This document shows, piece by piece, positions 18,645-28,598 of a stretch of 64,000 nucleotides of DNA. A program made the position numbers and the translations under genes. The DNA comes from Stutzerimonas stutzeri TS44 (GTDB lineage: Bacteria; Pseudomonadota; Gammaproteobacteria; Pseudomonadales; Pseudomonadaceae), in assembly GCA_000263395.1 (NCBI GenBank), contig AJXE01000004.1, positions 142,248 through 206,247 on the forward strand, read 5' to 3'. Within the stretch, counting starts at the first letter, position 1. Every line of letters starts with the position of its first letter. Below the pieces are notes generated by a model. That model did no database searches. It was not told where the DNA came from and saw only the letters and a program-made list of their open reading frames with translations.

Positions 18645-20185
18645 GCGGTTTCATCCACGAAGCGCTGATCCAGGGTGGTACGCGGTCCCTGCGGCGGTAC
18701 GCCTTGCCGGCAGGCCAGTTCGCCGACGCTGAGGCCGGCGGCCTGCAGGCGTTCGCGCAGATGTTCGAGTTCGCCGGCGATCAGCTCGGCGGTTTCGCCG
18801 CGCTCGGCCCACAGCTGGCTGGACAGGCTGCCACGCAACAACTGCGCCTGGACCTGCAACGGTCCCAGGGCGGGCATATCGAAGGCCAGTTCGATCTTCC
18901 AGAGCGTGTCCGGTTGTTCCTTGTCGCCCTGGCGCTGGCTCTGCTCGCGCTGCACCTTGATCTGCAGCGGCACGATATCGCGCTGGTCGCGCATCGGTAT
19001 CTCCAGCTGCCAGGTGGTCAGCTGGGTGCCGTCCGGCAGCGTCTGCGTCTGCGCCAGGCTCGACAGCTGGTGCGTCTGCAGGCGCGAGACCGCGGCCGCC
19101 GCGAGCTTGAGCAGCAGCTCCAGATCGGCCTGTTCATCCTGACCATCCGGCAGCCTGCCGCCCAGCGGGTTGCCACCCAGGGGAAAACCCAGCGCCAGTT
19201 GGCGCGCATTGCTCTGGCCGAACGCGCCCAGGACGCTACGGGCGAACGCCGGCAGCGCCTGGCCGGTCGCGGCGCCCAGCTGTGCCGCGGCCAGCGGCGT
19301 GCTGCCGGGCAGGTTGGGCAACTGCGCCAGCAGTCGCAGCAGTGCCGCCTTGAGATCGCCGGCGACCCCGGCGGTCTGGCCGCTCAGCAGGTGCGCTTCG
19401 AGAAATGTGCCGCTGGCGGCGAATGCCCGGGCCAGACCTTCTGGGTCGCTCAGTTGCTGGATGCCGGGCAGCAGACCGAGCAGTTTGCCGGCGGCATCGC
19501 GCAGGCTGTCGGGCAGCGAATCGCCGAGTGCTGCCAGCGCCTGGAAAACACCACTCAGCGGTGCCTGCCGACCATGCTGGGCAGCCAGCTGCTGGCCGAG
19601 CAGCAGCCGGTCGAACAGGCCGCTCAACGGCATGAAACTCAAGGCTTGGCTGCCTTGGACCTGAGCCGTCAGCAGGCTGCCGAGTGCCAGCGGCGTGCTG
19701 CTCTCGAGCTGCAGTTTCTGCCCGGCCAGCGGGGAATTGAGCAGGCTGAGCACGACCTGGAAGGAGGGCCGGCCATCGGCGCCAACCTGCTGGCCGGTGG
19801 CGATCACCTTGCCCTGCAGGATGCTGCCGGCCGGCAGCAGTGTCAGGTCGATGCTCTGCAGCGGCTGGTTGCGCCCCGGTTGCGGTTGCGCCAGCAGCCG
19901 GCTATCCGACAGCGCGGCCACCGCGTAGCTTGCGCCGGGCAGCACCGGGCGCGCGCTCTGGGCTTCGACGGTGGCCTGGCGGCCGTTCTCCAGGGTCAGG
20001 CGCAACACCAGCTGGAAGCTCTGCGCGGTTTCCTTGACGGAGATAACCTCGGCCTGCGCGCTTTCGCCAGCCCCGAGCAGGCCCTGCAGCGGCTGCAGCA
20101 GCCTGAGCGCCACGTCGAGCGCGGCGCTGCTGGCGCGCGCGGTGTTGGGCGGCGGGATGGGGGAGGCGCTCTTGATCTCGGTCAT
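18641..20185 (-). CDS. FliK-like flagellar hook-length control family protein
   Basis: A 514-residue protein rich in Leu, Gln, Ala and Pro. Its C-terminal third (from about residue 375, TWQLEIPMRDQRDIVPLQIKV onward) looks like the hook-length-control (Flg_hook) domain that interacts with FlhB. The long N-terminal part has the low-complexity character of a molecular ruler. AGGAAAAATG precedes the ATG at 20185. Pseudomonads often have the main fliK in the fliKLMN region (outside this window), so this is probably a second FliK-like protein. It is coupled to the FlhB C-domain gene. Confidence 0.8.
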   Translation of the reverse strand: MTEIKSASPIPPPNTARASSAALDVALRLLQPLQGLLGAGESAQAEVISVKETAQSFQLVLRLTLENGRQATVEAQSARPVLPGASYAVAALSDSRLLAQPQPGRNQPLQSIDLTLLPAGSILQGKVIATGQQVGADGRPSFQVVLSLLNSPLAGQKLQLESSTPLALGSLLTAQVQGSQALSFMPLSGLFDRLLLGQQLAAQHGRQAPLSGVFQALAALGDSLPDSLRDAAGKLLGLLPGIQQLSDPEGLARAFAASGTFLEAHLLSGQTAGVAGDLKAALLRLLAQLPNLPGSTPLAAAQLGAATGQALPAFARSVLGAFGQSNARQLALGFPLGGNPLGGRLPDGQDEQADLELLLKLAAAAVSRLQTHQLSSLAQTQTLPDGTQLTTWQLEIPMRDQRDIVPLQIKVQREQSQRQGDKEQPDTLWKIELAFDMPALGPLQVQAQLLRGSLSSQLWAERGETAELIAGELEHLRERLQAAGLSVGELACRQGVPPQGPRTTLDQRFVDETA

Positions 20186-20322
20186 TTTTCCTCAAACGCT
20201 CTTACAACCTTTCGCGTCTGCAGCCTTTGGCGCGAGGGGTTGCCATGTATAATTCCGGCCGCCCCGAGGTGGTCGCCTGAATTATAGCGGCCACGCTCTT
20301 TCCATCTTGAGGTGTCGCTGGC

Positions 20323-20958
20323 GTGTCAAATCCCTTTCTCGAAGCTGTGGCGCTCGCCTGCGAGCGGGATTGGCGCCTGCTGTTCGAGCAGCTTGAATTG
20401 CGCCTGGAGCAAGGCCAGATGCTGCAGATATCCGGCCCCAACGGCAGCGGCAAGACCAGCCTGCTGCGTCTGCTCTGCGGACTGATGCAGCCGACCGCCG
20501 GGCAGATCCTGCTGCAGGGCCGGCCGCTCGAGTCCCAGCGTAGCGAGCTGGCGCGCAATCTGCTGTGGATCGGCCATGCCGCCGGCATCAAGGGGCTGCT
20601 CACGCCGGAGGAGAATCTCGCCTGGCTCTGTGCCCTGCACCAGCCGGCTGACCACGAGGCGATCTGGCAGGCGCTGGCGCAGGTCGGCCTGCGCGGTTTC
20701 GAGGATGTGCCCTGCCACACGCTCTCCGCCGGCCAGCAGCGCCGCGTCGCTCTGGCGCGGCTGTATCTGGCGCCGCCGCCGCTGTGGATTCTCGACGAGC
20801 CGTTCACCGCGCTCGACAAGCATGGCGTGGCCCAGCTCGAAGGCCATCTGGCGCGCCACTGCGAGCAGGGCGGCCTGGTGGTACTCACCACGCATCACAC
20901 GCTGACGGAAAAACCTGCCGGCTACCGTGAACTGGATCTGGGGCAACGGGCCGCATGA
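20323..20958 (+). CDS. ccmA: Heme exporter ATP-binding protein CcmA
   Basis: A 211-residue ABC ATPase of the CcmABCD complex, which releases holo-CcmE in system I cytochrome c maturation. It has Walker [11 protein letters not shown] near residue 38, the signature [14 protein letters not shown] and Walker [12 protein letters not shown] 20323 is the start, with GAGG about 10 bases upstream. The stop overlaps the ccmB ATG (20955-20958). It is the first gene of a nine-gene ccm operon. Confidence 0.96.
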   Translation: MSNPFLEAVALACERDWRLLFEQLELRLEQGQMLQISGPNGSGKTSLLRLLCGLMQPTAGQILLQGRPLESQRSELARNLLWIGHAAGIKGLLTPEENLAWLCALHQPADHEAIWQALAQVGLRGFEDVPCHTLSAGQQRRVALARLYLAPPPLWILDEPFTALDKHGVAQLEGHLARHCEQGGLVVLTTHHTLTEKPAGYRELDLGQRAA

Positions 20959-21626
20959 GCAGCGTCTTCACTCTTCTGCTGGCCCGCGAGGCGCGCTTGC
21001 TGTTTCGCCGCCCGGCCGAGCTGGCCAACCCGCTGGTGTTCTTCGCCATCGTCATTGCGCTGTTCCCGCTGGCGGTCGGGCCGGAGTCGCAATTGTTGCA
21101 GACGATTTCACCCGGGCTGGTATGGGTCGCGGCGCTGCTGGCCGTGCTGCTCTCGCTGGACGGGCTGTTTCGCAGCGATTTCGAGGACGGTTCGCTCGAG
21201 CAGTGGGTCGTTTCGCTGCACCCGCTGGCGCTTCTGGTGCTCGCCAAGGTGCTGGCACACTGGATGTTCTCGGGGCTGGCGCTGGTCTTGCTGGCTCCCT
21301 TGCTCGGGCTGATGCTCGGCCTGCCGATGAGCGCGATGCCGGTGCTGCTGCTGTCGCTGCTGCTGGGCACACCGATCCTCAGCCTGCTCGGCGCAGTCGG
21401 CGCGGCGCTGACCGTCGGCCTCAAGCGTGGCGGCCTGTTGCTCGCGCTGCTGATTCTGCCCTTGTACATCCCGGTGCTGATTCTCGGCAGTGGGGCGTTG
21501 CAGGCGGCCTTGCAGGGGCTGCCCGCCGCCGGCCATCTGTTATGGCTGGCCAGCCTGACCGCCCTGGCAGTTACTCTGACCCCCTTTGCGATTGCCGCCG
21601 GGCTGAAGATCAGCGTCGGCGAGTAG
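20955..21626 (+). CDS. ccmB: Heme exporter membrane protein CcmB
   Basis: A 223-residue integral membrane protein with about six hydrophobic segments, the permease partner of CcmA. The family blocks [18 protein letters not shown] and [23 protein letters not shown] are present. It overlaps ccmA by four bases (ATGA). Confidence 0.95.
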   Translation: MSSVFTLLLAREARLLFRRPAELANPLVFFAIVIALFPLAVGPESQLLQTISPGLVWVAALLAVLLSLDGLFRSDFEDGSLEQWVVSLHPLALLVLAKVLAHWMFSGLALVLLAPLLGLMLGLPMSAMPVLLLSLLLGTPILSLLGAVGAALTVGLKRGGLLLALLILPLYIPVLILGSGALQAALQGLPAAGHLLWLASLTALAVTLTPFAIAAGLKISVGE

Positions 21627-21711
21627 CGGTACATAACGCTGGCCGGAGTCGCTAAGCTCATCCGGCTGCTGAAACGGATTGTCGAGGCCGGGTTGCCGGC
21701 CTCTTACCACG

Positions 21712-22479
21712 ATGAGTCATTCGATGAACTGGACATGGTTTCACAAGCTGGGTTCGCCCAAGTGGTTCTACGAGATCAGCGGCCGCTGGCTGCCGTGGCT
21801 GGGCTGGAGCGCGGCTATCCTCATCGTCGTGGGCACGATCTGGGCGCTGGCGTTCGCGCCCGAGGATTACCAGCAGGGCAACAGTTTCCGCATCATCTAT
21901 ATCCACGTTCCGGCGGCGTTCCTCGCCCAGTCGGTCTACGTGATGCTGGCCGTGGCGGGCATCGTCGGCCTGGTCTGGAAGATGAAGCTCGCCGACGTGG
22001 CGTTGCAGCAGGCCGCGCCCATCGGCGCCTGGATGACCTTCATCGCCCTGCTGACCGGCGCGGTCTGGGGCAAGCCCACCTGGGGCGCCTGGTGGGTGTG
22101 GGATGCGCGCCTGACCTCGATGCTGATCCTGCTGTTCCTCTACTTCGGCGTGATCGCGCTCGGCCAGGCGATCAGCAATCGTGACAGCGCTGCCAAGGCC
22201 TGCGCGGTGCTGGCGATTGTCGGGGTGGTGAACATTCCGATCATCAAGTACTCGGTCGAGTGGTGGAATACCCTGCACCAGCCGGCCACCTTCACGGTCA
22301 CCGAGAAGCCGGCGATGCCCGTCGAGATGTGGCTGCCTCTGCTGGTCATGGTGCTGGGCTTCTACTGCTTCTTCGCTGCCGTGCTGCTGATGCGCATGCG
22401 CCTGGAAGTGCTGCGCCGCGAGTCGCGCAGCAGCTGGGCGAAGGCCGAGGTCACTGCTCTGGTGGGGAAAGTGTCGTGA
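21712..22479 (+). CDS. ccmC: Heme exporter protein CcmC
   Basis: A 255-residue inner-membrane protein that loads heme onto CcmE. The tryptophan-rich periplasmic WWD motif ([13 protein letters not shown]) and six membrane segments are visible. His residues for heme ligation lie in YIHVPAAF and [12 protein letters not shown] 21712 (MSHSMNWTW) is chosen; ATG 21724 is also possible. The stop overlaps the ccmD GTG. Confidence 0.95.
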   Translation: MSHSMNWTWFHKLGSPKWFYEISGRWLPWLGWSAAILIVVGTIWALAFAPEDYQQGNSFRIIYIHVPAAFLAQSVYVMLAVAGIVGLVWKMKLADVALQQAAPIGAWMTFIALLTGAVWGKPTWGAWWVWDARLTSMLILLFLYFGVIALGQAISNRDSAAKACAVLAIVGVVNIPIIKYSVEWWNTLHQPATFTVTEKPAMPVEMWLPLLVMVLGFYCFFAAVLLMRMRLEVLRRESRSSWAKAEVTALVGKVS

Positions 22480-22652
22480 ATTTTTCGTCTTTCGCCGATT
22501 TCATCGCCATGGGCAACCACGGCCTGTACGTCTGGACCTCCTATGGCATCAGCCTGGCGGTACTGATCCTGAACGTGGCGCTGCCGATACTGGCGCGTCG
22601 CCGTTACCTGCAAGACGAGGCGCGCCGTTTGCGCCGGGAGGAAGTGAAGTGA
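22476..22652 (+). CDS. ccmD: Heme exporter small protein CcmD
   Basis: A 58-residue protein beginning with GTG ([20 protein letters not shown]), with one membrane segment (about residues 18-40) and a basic tail [18 protein letters not shown]. Small size, this topology and the position between ccmC and ccmE identify CcmD, needed to release holo-CcmE. It overlaps both neighbours by four bases. Confidence 0.93.
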   Translation: MNFSSFADFIAMGNHGLYVWTSYGISLAVLILNVALPILARRRYLQDEARRLRREEVK

Positions 22653-23116
22653 ATCCGGTGCGCAAGAAACGCCTGTTCATCGTGCTGGCGATCCTCGCTG
22701 GCGTCGGTATCGCCGTCGCCCTGGCACTGTCGGCGCTGCAGCAGAACATCAACCTGTTCTACACGCCGACGCAGATCGCCAACGGCGAGGCGCCCGAGGG
22801 CACGCGGATTCGCGCCGGCGGCCTGGTGGAAACCGGTTCGGTGCGGCGCTCCAGCGATTCGCTGAGCGTGTCCTTCCACGTGACCGACGGTGCGGAGACG
22901 GTGACGATCAACTACCAGGGCATCCTGCCGGATCTGTTCCGCGAAGGGCAGGGCATCGTCGCGCTGGGGCGGGTGAACGCCGATGGCGTGCTGGTCGCCG
23001 ACGAAGTGCTGGCCAAGCACGACGAAAACTACATGCCGCCGGAAGTTTCGCAGGCGCTCGAGAAGAGCGGCATGATGAAACACTACGAGGGCGGCAAGCA
23101 GGAGTACGCCAAATGA
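22649..23116 (+). CDS. ccmE: Periplasmic heme chaperone CcmE
   Basis: A 155-residue membrane-anchored OB-fold protein that carries heme covalently. The N-terminal anchor is at about residues 8-30. The heme-binding motif [11 protein letters not shown] gives His 124 and Tyr 128. GTG 22649 overlaps the ccmD stop. The C-terminal tail is short and charged, as usual. Confidence 0.96.
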   Translation: MNPVRKKRLFIVLAILAGVGIAVALALSALQQNINLFYTPTQIANGEAPEGTRIRAGGLVETGSVRRSSDSLSVSFHVTDGAETVTINYQGILPDLFREGQGIVALGRVNADGVLVADEVLAKHDENYMPPEVSQALEKSGMMKHYEGGKQEYAK

Positions 23117-25086
23117 TTCCCGAGCTCGGCCATCTGGCGATGATCCTCGCGCTGTGCCTGGCCTGCGTGCAGGGCACGCTGCCGCTGATCGGCGCCTGGC
23201 GTGGCGACCGGCAGTGGATGAGTCTGGCGCAGCCGGCGGCCTGGGGGCAGTTCGCGTTCCTCGCCTTCGCCTTCGCCTGCCTGACCTATGCGTTCATGGT
23301 CGACGACTTCTCCGTTTCCTACGTGGCGCAGAACTCCAACAGTGCGCTGCCCTGGTACTACAAGTTCAGCGCCGTCTGGGGGGCACACGAAGGCTCGCTG
23401 CTGCTCTGGGCGTTCATCCTGTCGGCCTGGACCTTCGCCGTCTCGGTGTTCTCGCGGCAGCTGCCGGAAGAAATGCTGGCGCGCGTGCTGGGGGTGATGG
23501 GGCTGATCAGCATCGGCTTTCTGCTGTTCCTCATCGTTACTTCCAACCCGTTCGGCCGCCTGCTGCCGCAATCGCCGATGGATGGCCGCGATCTCAATCC
23601 GCTGTTGCAGGACTTCGGCCTGGTGGTGCATCCGCCGATGCTCTACATGGGCTACGTCGGCTTTTCCGTGGCCTTCGCCTTCGCCATCGCGGCGCTGCTC
23701 GGCGGGCGTCTGGACGCCGCCTGGGCGCGCTGGTCGCGACCCTGGACGCTGGTGGCCTGGGCGTTCCTCGGCATCGGCATCGCGCTGGGCTCCTGGTGGG
23801 CCTATTACGAACTGGGCTGGGGTGGCTGGTGGTTCTGGGACCCGGTGGAAAACGCCTCGTTCATGCCCTGGCTGGTCGGCACGGCGCTGATTCATTCGCT
23901 GGCCGTCACCGAGAAGCGCGGTGTGTTCAAGAGCTGGACGGTACTGCTGGCGATTGCCGCGTTCTCGCTCAGCCTGCTGGGTACCTTCCTGGTGCGTTCC
24001 GGCGTGCTGACCTCGGTGCACGCGTTCGCGACCGACCCCGCGCGCGGCGTGTTCATCCTGGTCTTCCTGCTGCTGGTGGTGGGCGGCTCGCTGACGTTGT
24101 TCGCCCTACGCGCGCCGGTGGTCAAGAGCCAGGTCGGTTTCGGCCTGTGGTCGCGCGAGACGCTGCTGCTGATCAACAACCTGCTGCTGGTGGTCGCCAC
24201 GGCGATGATCCTGCTCGGCACGCTGTATCCACTGCTGCTCGATGCGCTGTCGGGAGCCAAGCTGTCGGTCGGCCCGCCTTACTTCAACGCGATGTTCGTA
24301 CCGCTGATGGCGGCGCTGCTGCTGGCCCTGGTGGTGGGTATCCTGGTGCGCTGGAAGGACACGCCATTGCGCTGGCTGCTGGGCATGCTGACGCCGGTGC
24401 TGATCGCCAGCGCGGTGCTCGGCGGCCTGGGTGCGTTCCTCTTCGGTGACTTCCACTGGGCGGTGCTGGCAGTCAGCTTCCTGGCGGCTTGGGTGGTGCT
24501 GGCGAGCGTGCGCGACCTGCTCGACAAGACCCGTCACAGGGGCCTGTTCAAGGGCATGCGCAGCCTGACGCCGAGCTATTGGGGCATGCATCTGGCGCAT
24601 ATCGGTCTGGTGATGTGCGCGCTGGGCGTCGTGCTCACCAGCCAGCAGAGCGCCGAGCGCGACCTGCGCCTGGCGCCGGGCGAGTCGCTGGAGCTGGGTG
24701 GCTATCAGTTCGTCTTCGAGGGCGCGCAGCATCACGAGGGACCGAACTACACCTCCGATCGCGCCACCATTCGCGTACTCGACGGTGATCGCCAGATCGC
24801 CGTACTGCATCCCGAGAAGCGTCTCTACACCGTGCAGCAGATGCCGATGACCGAAGCCGGGATCGACGCAGGCTTTACCCGCGATCTCTACGTGGCGCTG
24901 GGCGAGCCGCTGGGCGATGGCGCCTGGGCGGTCCGTGTGCATATCAAGCCCTTCGTGCGCTGGATCTGGCTCGGCGGGTTGATGATGGCCTTCGGTGGCG
25001 TACTGGCGGCGAGCGACCGGCGTTATCGGGTCAAGGTGAAAACCCGGGTGCGTGAAGCACTGGGGCTGGCTGGACAAGGAGCCTGA
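23113..25086 (+). CDS. ccmF: Cytochrome c heme lyase subunit CcmF
   Basis: A 657-residue multi-pass inner-membrane protein of the CcmFHI heme-ligation complex. The WWD motif [19 protein letters not shown] is near residue 236, with conserved histidines in HEGSLLLW and [12 protein letters not shown] large periplasmic domain (about residues 505-620) precedes the last membrane segment. ATG overlaps the ccmE stop. Confidence 0.97.
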   Translation: MIPELGHLAMILALCLACVQGTLPLIGAWRGDRQWMSLAQPAAWGQFAFLAFAFACLTYAFMVDDFSVSYVAQNSNSALPWYYKFSAVWGAHEGSLLLWAFILSAWTFAVSVFSRQLPEEMLARVLGVMGLISIGFLLFLIVTSNPFGRLLPQSPMDGRDLNPLLQDFGLVVHPPMLYMGYVGFSVAFAFAIAALLGGRLDAAWARWSRPWTLVAWAFLGIGIALGSWWAYYELGWGGWWFWDPVENASFMPWLVGTALIHSLAVTEKRGVFKSWTVLLAIAAFSLSLLGTFLVRSGVLTSVHAFATDPARGVFILVFLLLVVGGSLTLFALRAPVVKSQVGFGLWSRETLLLINNLLLVVATAMILLGTLYPLLLDALSGAKLSVGPPYFNAMFVPLMAALLLALVVGILVRWKDTPLRWLLGMLTPVLIASAVLGGLGAFLFGDFHWAVLAVSFLAAWVVLASVRDLLDKTRHRGLFKGMRSLTPSYWGMHLAHIGLVMCALGVVLTSQQSAERDLRLAPGESLELGGYQFVFEGAQHHEGPNYTSDRATIRVLDGDRQIAVLHPEKRLYTVQQMPMTEAGIDAGFTRDLYVALGEPLGDGAWAVRVHIKPFVRWIWLGGLMMAFGGVLAASDRRYRVKVKTRVREALGLAGQGA

Positions 25087-25087
25087 T

Positions 25088-25615
25088 ATGAAACGAGTGC
25101 TGATGTTGCTGCCGCTGGCGATCTTTCTGGTGGTGGCGGTGTTTCTGTATCGCGGCCTGTTCCTCGACCCGACCGAGTTGCCCTCGGCACTGATCGGCAA
25201 GCCATTCCCGGCATTCGAGCTGCCGGCGGTGGAGGGTGATCGCCAGGTGCGCCGCGAGGACCTGTTGGGCAAACCGGCGCTGGTGAACGTCTGGGCGACC
25301 TGGTGCCCGACCTGCAAGGCCGAGCACACCATGCTCAACCGCCTGGCCGAGCAGGGCGTGGTGATTCACGGCATCAACTACAAGGATGAAAACGCCAAGG
25401 CACAGCAGTGGCTCAAGGATTTCCTCGACCCGTACCAGCTCAACGTCAGTGATCCGGATGGCAAGCTGGGATTGGACCTGGGCGTCTACGGCGCACCGGA
25501 AACCTTCCTGATCGACAAGAACGGCATCATCCGCCACAAGTACGTTGGGGCGATCGACGAGCGGGTCTGGCGCGAGCAACTGGCAGCGCTCTATCAGGAG
25601 CTGGTGGACGAATGA
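25088..25615 (+). CDS. ccmG: Thiol:disulfide oxidoreductase CcmG (DsbE)
   Basis: A 175-residue periplasmic thioredoxin-like protein anchored by an N-terminal segment (about residues 4-22). The active site is WCPTC (Cys 73 and Cys 76). It reduces apocytochrome cysteines before heme attachment. The cis-proline region GVYGAPETFLID is intact. The start at MKRVLMLLP follows the ccmF stop by one base; an upstream in-frame extension overlaps ccmF and is unlikely. Confidence 0.95.
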   Translation: MKRVLMLLPLAIFLVVAVFLYRGLFLDPTELPSALIGKPFPAFELPAVEGDRQVRREDLLGKPALVNVWATWCPTCKAEHTMLNRLAEQGVVIHGINYKDENAKAQQWLKDFLDPYQLNVSDPDGKLGLDLGVYGAPETFLIDKNGIIRHKYVGAIDERVWREQLAALYQELVDE

Positions 25616-26085
25616 AACCGATGATCCGTGCACTGCTGCTCGGCCTGTTCGTCAGCGTTACGGCACAGGCTGCCATCGACACCTATGACTTCAAGAACGA
25701 AGCCGAGCGCGAGCGTTACCGCACCCTCACCGAGGAGCTGCGCTGCCCGAAGTGCCAGAACCAGAACATCGCCGACTCCAACGCGCCGATCGCGATGGAC
25801 CTGCGCGAAGAGATTTTCCGCATGCTGGAGGAAGGCAAGAGCAACGACGAGATCGTTGCCTACCTGGTCGATCGCTATGGCGATTTCGTGCGCTACAACC
25901 CGCCGGTGAATACCACCACGCTGCTGCTCTGGTACGGCCCGGCGGGCCTGCTGATCCTCGGTTTCGGCGTGCTGACGGTGATCCTGATTCGTCGCCGCCG
26001 GGTGGATGCCGCCCCCGAGGCAAGAACCCTTTCCGATGCCGAGCGCCAACGTCTCGCCACGCTGCTGGATAAAAAAGACTCATGA
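25612..26085 (+). CDS. ccmH: Cytochrome c maturation protein CcmH (CcmL)
   Basis: A 157-residue periplasmic thiol protein with a signal peptide (about residues 1-20), the active-site motif [17 protein letters not shown] (Cys 45 and Cys 48) and a C-terminal membrane anchor (about residues 104-125). Together with CcmF and CcmI it presents reduced apocytochrome to heme. It is the short form, with the TPR part encoded separately by ccmI. ATG overlaps the ccmG stop. Confidence 0.95.
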   Translation: MKPMIRALLLGLFVSVTAQAAIDTYDFKNEAERERYRTLTEELRCPKCQNQNIADSNAPIAMDLREEIFRMLEEGKSNDEIVAYLVDRYGDFVRYNPPVNTTTLLLWYGPAGLLILGFGVLTVILIRRRRVDAAPEARTLSDAERQRLATLLDKKDS

Positions 26086-27299
26086 TCGATTTCTGGATCG
26101 CTGCCGGCCTGCTGTTGCTGGTGGCTCTGGCTTTTCTGCTGCTACCCATCCTGCGCGGGCGCAAGGCCCAGGCCGAGGAAGACCGTACCGCACTGAATGT
26201 CGCCCTGTATCAGGAGCGTCTGGCCGAACTCACCGCCCAGCGCGCCGCCGGTACCCTGACCGAAGAGCAGCTGGAAGCCGGGCGGGCCGATGCCGCACGC
26301 GAGCTGCTGGACGACACCGAGGGCAGCGACGCCACGCGCAGCGCGCGGCTGGGACGTGCGGTGCCGCTGCTGGCGGCGCTGCTGGTGCCTCTGCTTGGCT
26401 ACGGTCTGTATTTGCACTGGGGCGCCAGCGACAAGGTCGAACTGGCCCGCGAATTCGGCGAACAGCCGCGCTCCCTCGAGGAGATGACTGTGCGCCTGGA
26501 GCGAGCCGTCGAAGCGCAGCCCGATTCCGCCGAAGGCTGGTATTTGCTCGGACGCACCTACATGAACCAGGAGCGCCCGAGCGATGCCGCCAAGGCGTTT
26601 GCGCGGGTGGTCGAGCTGGCCGGACGGCAGCCGGAGCTGCTCGGACAATGGGCGCAGGCGCAGTATTTCGCCGGTAACCGACAGTGGACCAAGGAATTGC
26701 AGGCGCTGACCGACGAAGCCCTGCGCGCTGATCCGCAGGAGGTGACCAGCCTGGGCCTGCTCGGGATCGCCGCCTACGAAGAGGGGCGCTTCCAGGATGC
26801 GATCGGCTTCTGGGAACGCCTGGTGGCCACGCTGCCGGAAGAGGACCCCTCGCGTGAGGCGATCAAGGGCGGCATCGCCCGCGCGCGCGAACAGCTGGGC
26901 GAGACTGCACCTGAACCTGCAGCTGCGCCTGCGACCGCCAGCGAAGCGGCGGCGGTTCGGCTCCAGATCGAGGTAGCCCTGGACCCGGCGCTGCAGGACG
27001 ATGTGCGTCCGGATGACAGCGTATTCGTGTTCGCCCGTGCCGTATCGGGCCCGGCGATCCCGCTGGCGGCCAAGCGCCTGCGCGTCGCCGATCTTCCGGC
27101 TAGCATCAGCTTGGGCGACGCAGATGCGATGATGCCGCAGTTGAAGATGTCCAATTACCCCGAGGTGACGCTGGTGGCGCGCATTTCGCGCGAGGGTAAT
27201 GCAACCAAAGGCGAGTGGACGGGTCAGAGCGAAGCGTTGAAAACCGCAGGTGGCGACAAGACGGTTCGCCTGATGATCGACAAGCCCGACGCTCCTTGA
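26082..27299 (+). CDS. ccmI: Cytochrome c maturation TPR protein CcmI (CycH)
   Basis: A 405-residue protein with two N-terminal membrane segments (about residues 3-23 and 95-115), a cytoplasmic loop between them and a periplasmic TPR region (about 140-260: [24 protein letters not shown] and following repeats). A C-terminal beta-rich domain begins near 290. It acts as apocytochrome chaperone with CcmFH. The ATG overlaps the ccmH stop, closing the ccmA-I operon. Confidence 0.94.
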   Translation: MIDFWIAAGLLLLVALAFLLLPILRGRKAQAEEDRTALNVALYQERLAELTAQRAAGTLTEEQLEAGRADAARELLDDTEGSDATRSARLGRAVPLLAALLVPLLGYGLYLHWGASDKVELAREFGEQPRSLEEMTVRLERAVEAQPDSAEGWYLLGRTYMNQERPSDAAKAFARVVELAGRQPELLGQWAQAQYFAGNRQWTKELQALTDEALRADPQEVTSLGLLGIAAYEEGRFQDAIGFWERLVATLPEEDPSREAIKGGIARAREQLGETAPEPAAAPATASEAAAVRLQIEVALDPALQDDVRPDDSVFVFARAVSGPAIPLAAKRLRVADLPASISLGDADAMMPQLKMSNYPEVTLVARISREGNATKGEWTGQSEALKTAGGDKTVRLMIDKPDAP

Positions 27300-27321
27300 C
27301 GCGCCGGCAGGGAGCGGAGGG

Positions 27322-27759
27322 ATGAAGATGGTGCGCGTTGGCGATATCTCGTTGGTGCGACACGCGCAGCGGATCGCAGCGCTGGGCGCGACGCTGCTTC
27401 TGGCAGCCTGTGCGGGTACGCCCTACGAAGCCGAACGGCCGCTGCCACCTGCCAAGCCTGTGCCGCAGGCACCGACGCCACGCGGTCCGGTTATCGCTCC
27501 GCCCCCCATCCAGACCCCGCCGGCACCGCGGGCGCCATCGGTGCAGCGCAGCCATCCGCGCTATGCGCCGCCGCCGCATGCCGCGGCGCACTGGGATAAT
27601 CGTCTGGGCGTCTATGTGGTGGAAGGCACCGAACTGTTCTACCGCGAACGTCTGTACTACCGCTGGGATGGCGCGTGGTACTGCTCCGGGCGCCCGGATG
27701 GCCCGTGGGATCCGGTGGCGCCGCCCAGCGTTCCGCCCGGGCTGCGCAATCGCTACTGA
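27322..27759 (+). CDS. Proline-rich outer lipoprotein of unknown function
   Basis: A 145-residue protein with a lipoprotein signal (lipobox LAAC, Cys 30), a long Pro-rich segment (about residues 38-92) and a C-terminal tyrosine/tryptophan-rich domain (VEGTELFYRERLYYRWDGAWY). GGAGCGGAGGG just upstream supports the ATG. Proteins with a YRWDGxWY pattern occur as small envelope lipoproteins in pseudomonads, but I do not recognise a function. It follows ccmI by 22 bases and may be cotranscribed with the ccm operon. Confidence 0.7.
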   Translation: MKMVRVGDISLVRHAQRIAALGATLLLAACAGTPYEAERPLPPAKPVPQAPTPRGPVIAPPPIQTPPAPRAPSVQRSHPRYAPPPHAAAHWDNRLGVYVVEGTELFYRERLYYRWDGAWYCSGRPDGPWDPVAPPSVPPGLRNRY

Positions 27760-27800
27760 TCGAGGTCGGCTTGCACGGCGAGTCTTTTCGTCGGCACGGC

Positions 27801-27827
27801 TAAAGCCCGCTGGCAGCGGGCCGATAA
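27801..27827 (+). promoter_or_regulatory. Sigma-28 (FliA) promoter of the fliT-like gene
   Basis: TAAAGCCC at 27801-27808 and GCCGATAA at 27820-27827 are 11 bases apart, matching the FliA consensus TAAAGTTT-N11-GCCGATAA; the -10 is exact. It lies 48 bases before the fliT-like ATG. FliA itself is encoded at 8603-9349. Confidence 0.85.
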
Positions 27828-27875
27828 GCAGGAAGCAGCTACCAGCTGCATGATCAGCCTGCCCGGAGTCGATCC

Positions 27876-28172
27876 ATGAATATGTCCGCCAAACGTCTCG
27901 AAGAAACCGGCAGCGCGCTGCGCAATGCGCTGGCGCAACAGGACTGGGCGGCCATCAGCGTGCTCGATCGTCAGTGCCGGCAGGCGGTCGACGCAGCCAT
28001 GAGCGAGCCGGAGCGCGACGAAATCCAGATGCGTCAGGGCATGCAGCAGTTGCTCAGCCTCTATGGCGAACTGGTCGGCGCATGCCAGGCAGAGCGGCAG
28101 CGTATTGCGGCTGAGTTGCAACAACTCAACCAGGCTCGACAGGGCGCCAAGGTCTACCAGCTGTTCGGCTAG
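27876..28172 (+). CDS. fliT: FliT-like flagellar export chaperone
   Basis: A 98-residue, entirely helical, charged protein (LEETGSALRNALAQQDWAA, then ISVLDRQCRQAVDAA and ending QGAKVYQLFG). Size, helical content and position just before fleQ match FliT-type chaperones of the filament cap protein FliD. The FliA-type promoter directly upstream supports a flagellar role. The usual neighbours fliC, flaG, fliD and fliS are not here; a lipoprotein gene and the ccm operon lie upstream instead. The exact family is inferred from short helical sequence, so moderate confidence. Confidence 0.65.
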   Translation: MNMSAKRLEETGSALRNALAQQDWAAISVLDRQCRQAVDAAMSEPERDEIQMRQGMQQLLSLYGELVGACQAERQRIAAELQQLNQARQGAKVYQLFG

Positions 28173-28598
28173 GTACTTATCCGCCGCTGACGACGACGTA
28201 GCGGCAATCTGCCGCGGCTGGCCGTTTCGCTCTCGAGCGCGGCGTACTGCCTTTACGTCGCTCGCTTGATTGTCCCGGCAACGCTTCCTTGAAAATGCAG
28301 TATCTTCCTGAGAATGCTGTCAAGCTGCCATTAAATAGCTTGATCGATGGATTTTTGACTATTTCAGCGTATCGCTTCCACCTGCCCGACGCCCATGTCA
28401 GGCGGCGCGAGAAGTGTGTGCCGGTGCCGATTGACGACATTTCCGCGGCTGCCTTTGGTCGATAATTCACGCCATAAATTTGACTCAGTTCATTTTTTTA
28501 ATTAACTACCGGCCCATTGCCTTTGGTGTGGCCGCGTTTCTCCATGGATGCGAAAACTCCGGCGCTTCTTCCCTGCAAGCCAAGAGCCTATAAACAAG
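28173..28598. other. Long fleQ leader/upstream region without a gene
   Basis: This 426-base stretch is more AT-rich than the flanking genes from about 28270 on. It contains a short hairpin GCGGCA/TGCCGC at 28201-28215 just after the fliT-like gene, with no T-run. I see no convincing -35/-10 pair, although fleQ must be transcribed from here or from upstream. An in-frame ATG at 28548 could extend fleQ by 17 residues. Confidence 0.5.

Noticed and set aside
28431..28466. TTGACG and GATAAT before fleQ as a promoter pair
   Set aside because: Spacing is 24 bases, too long for sigma-70.
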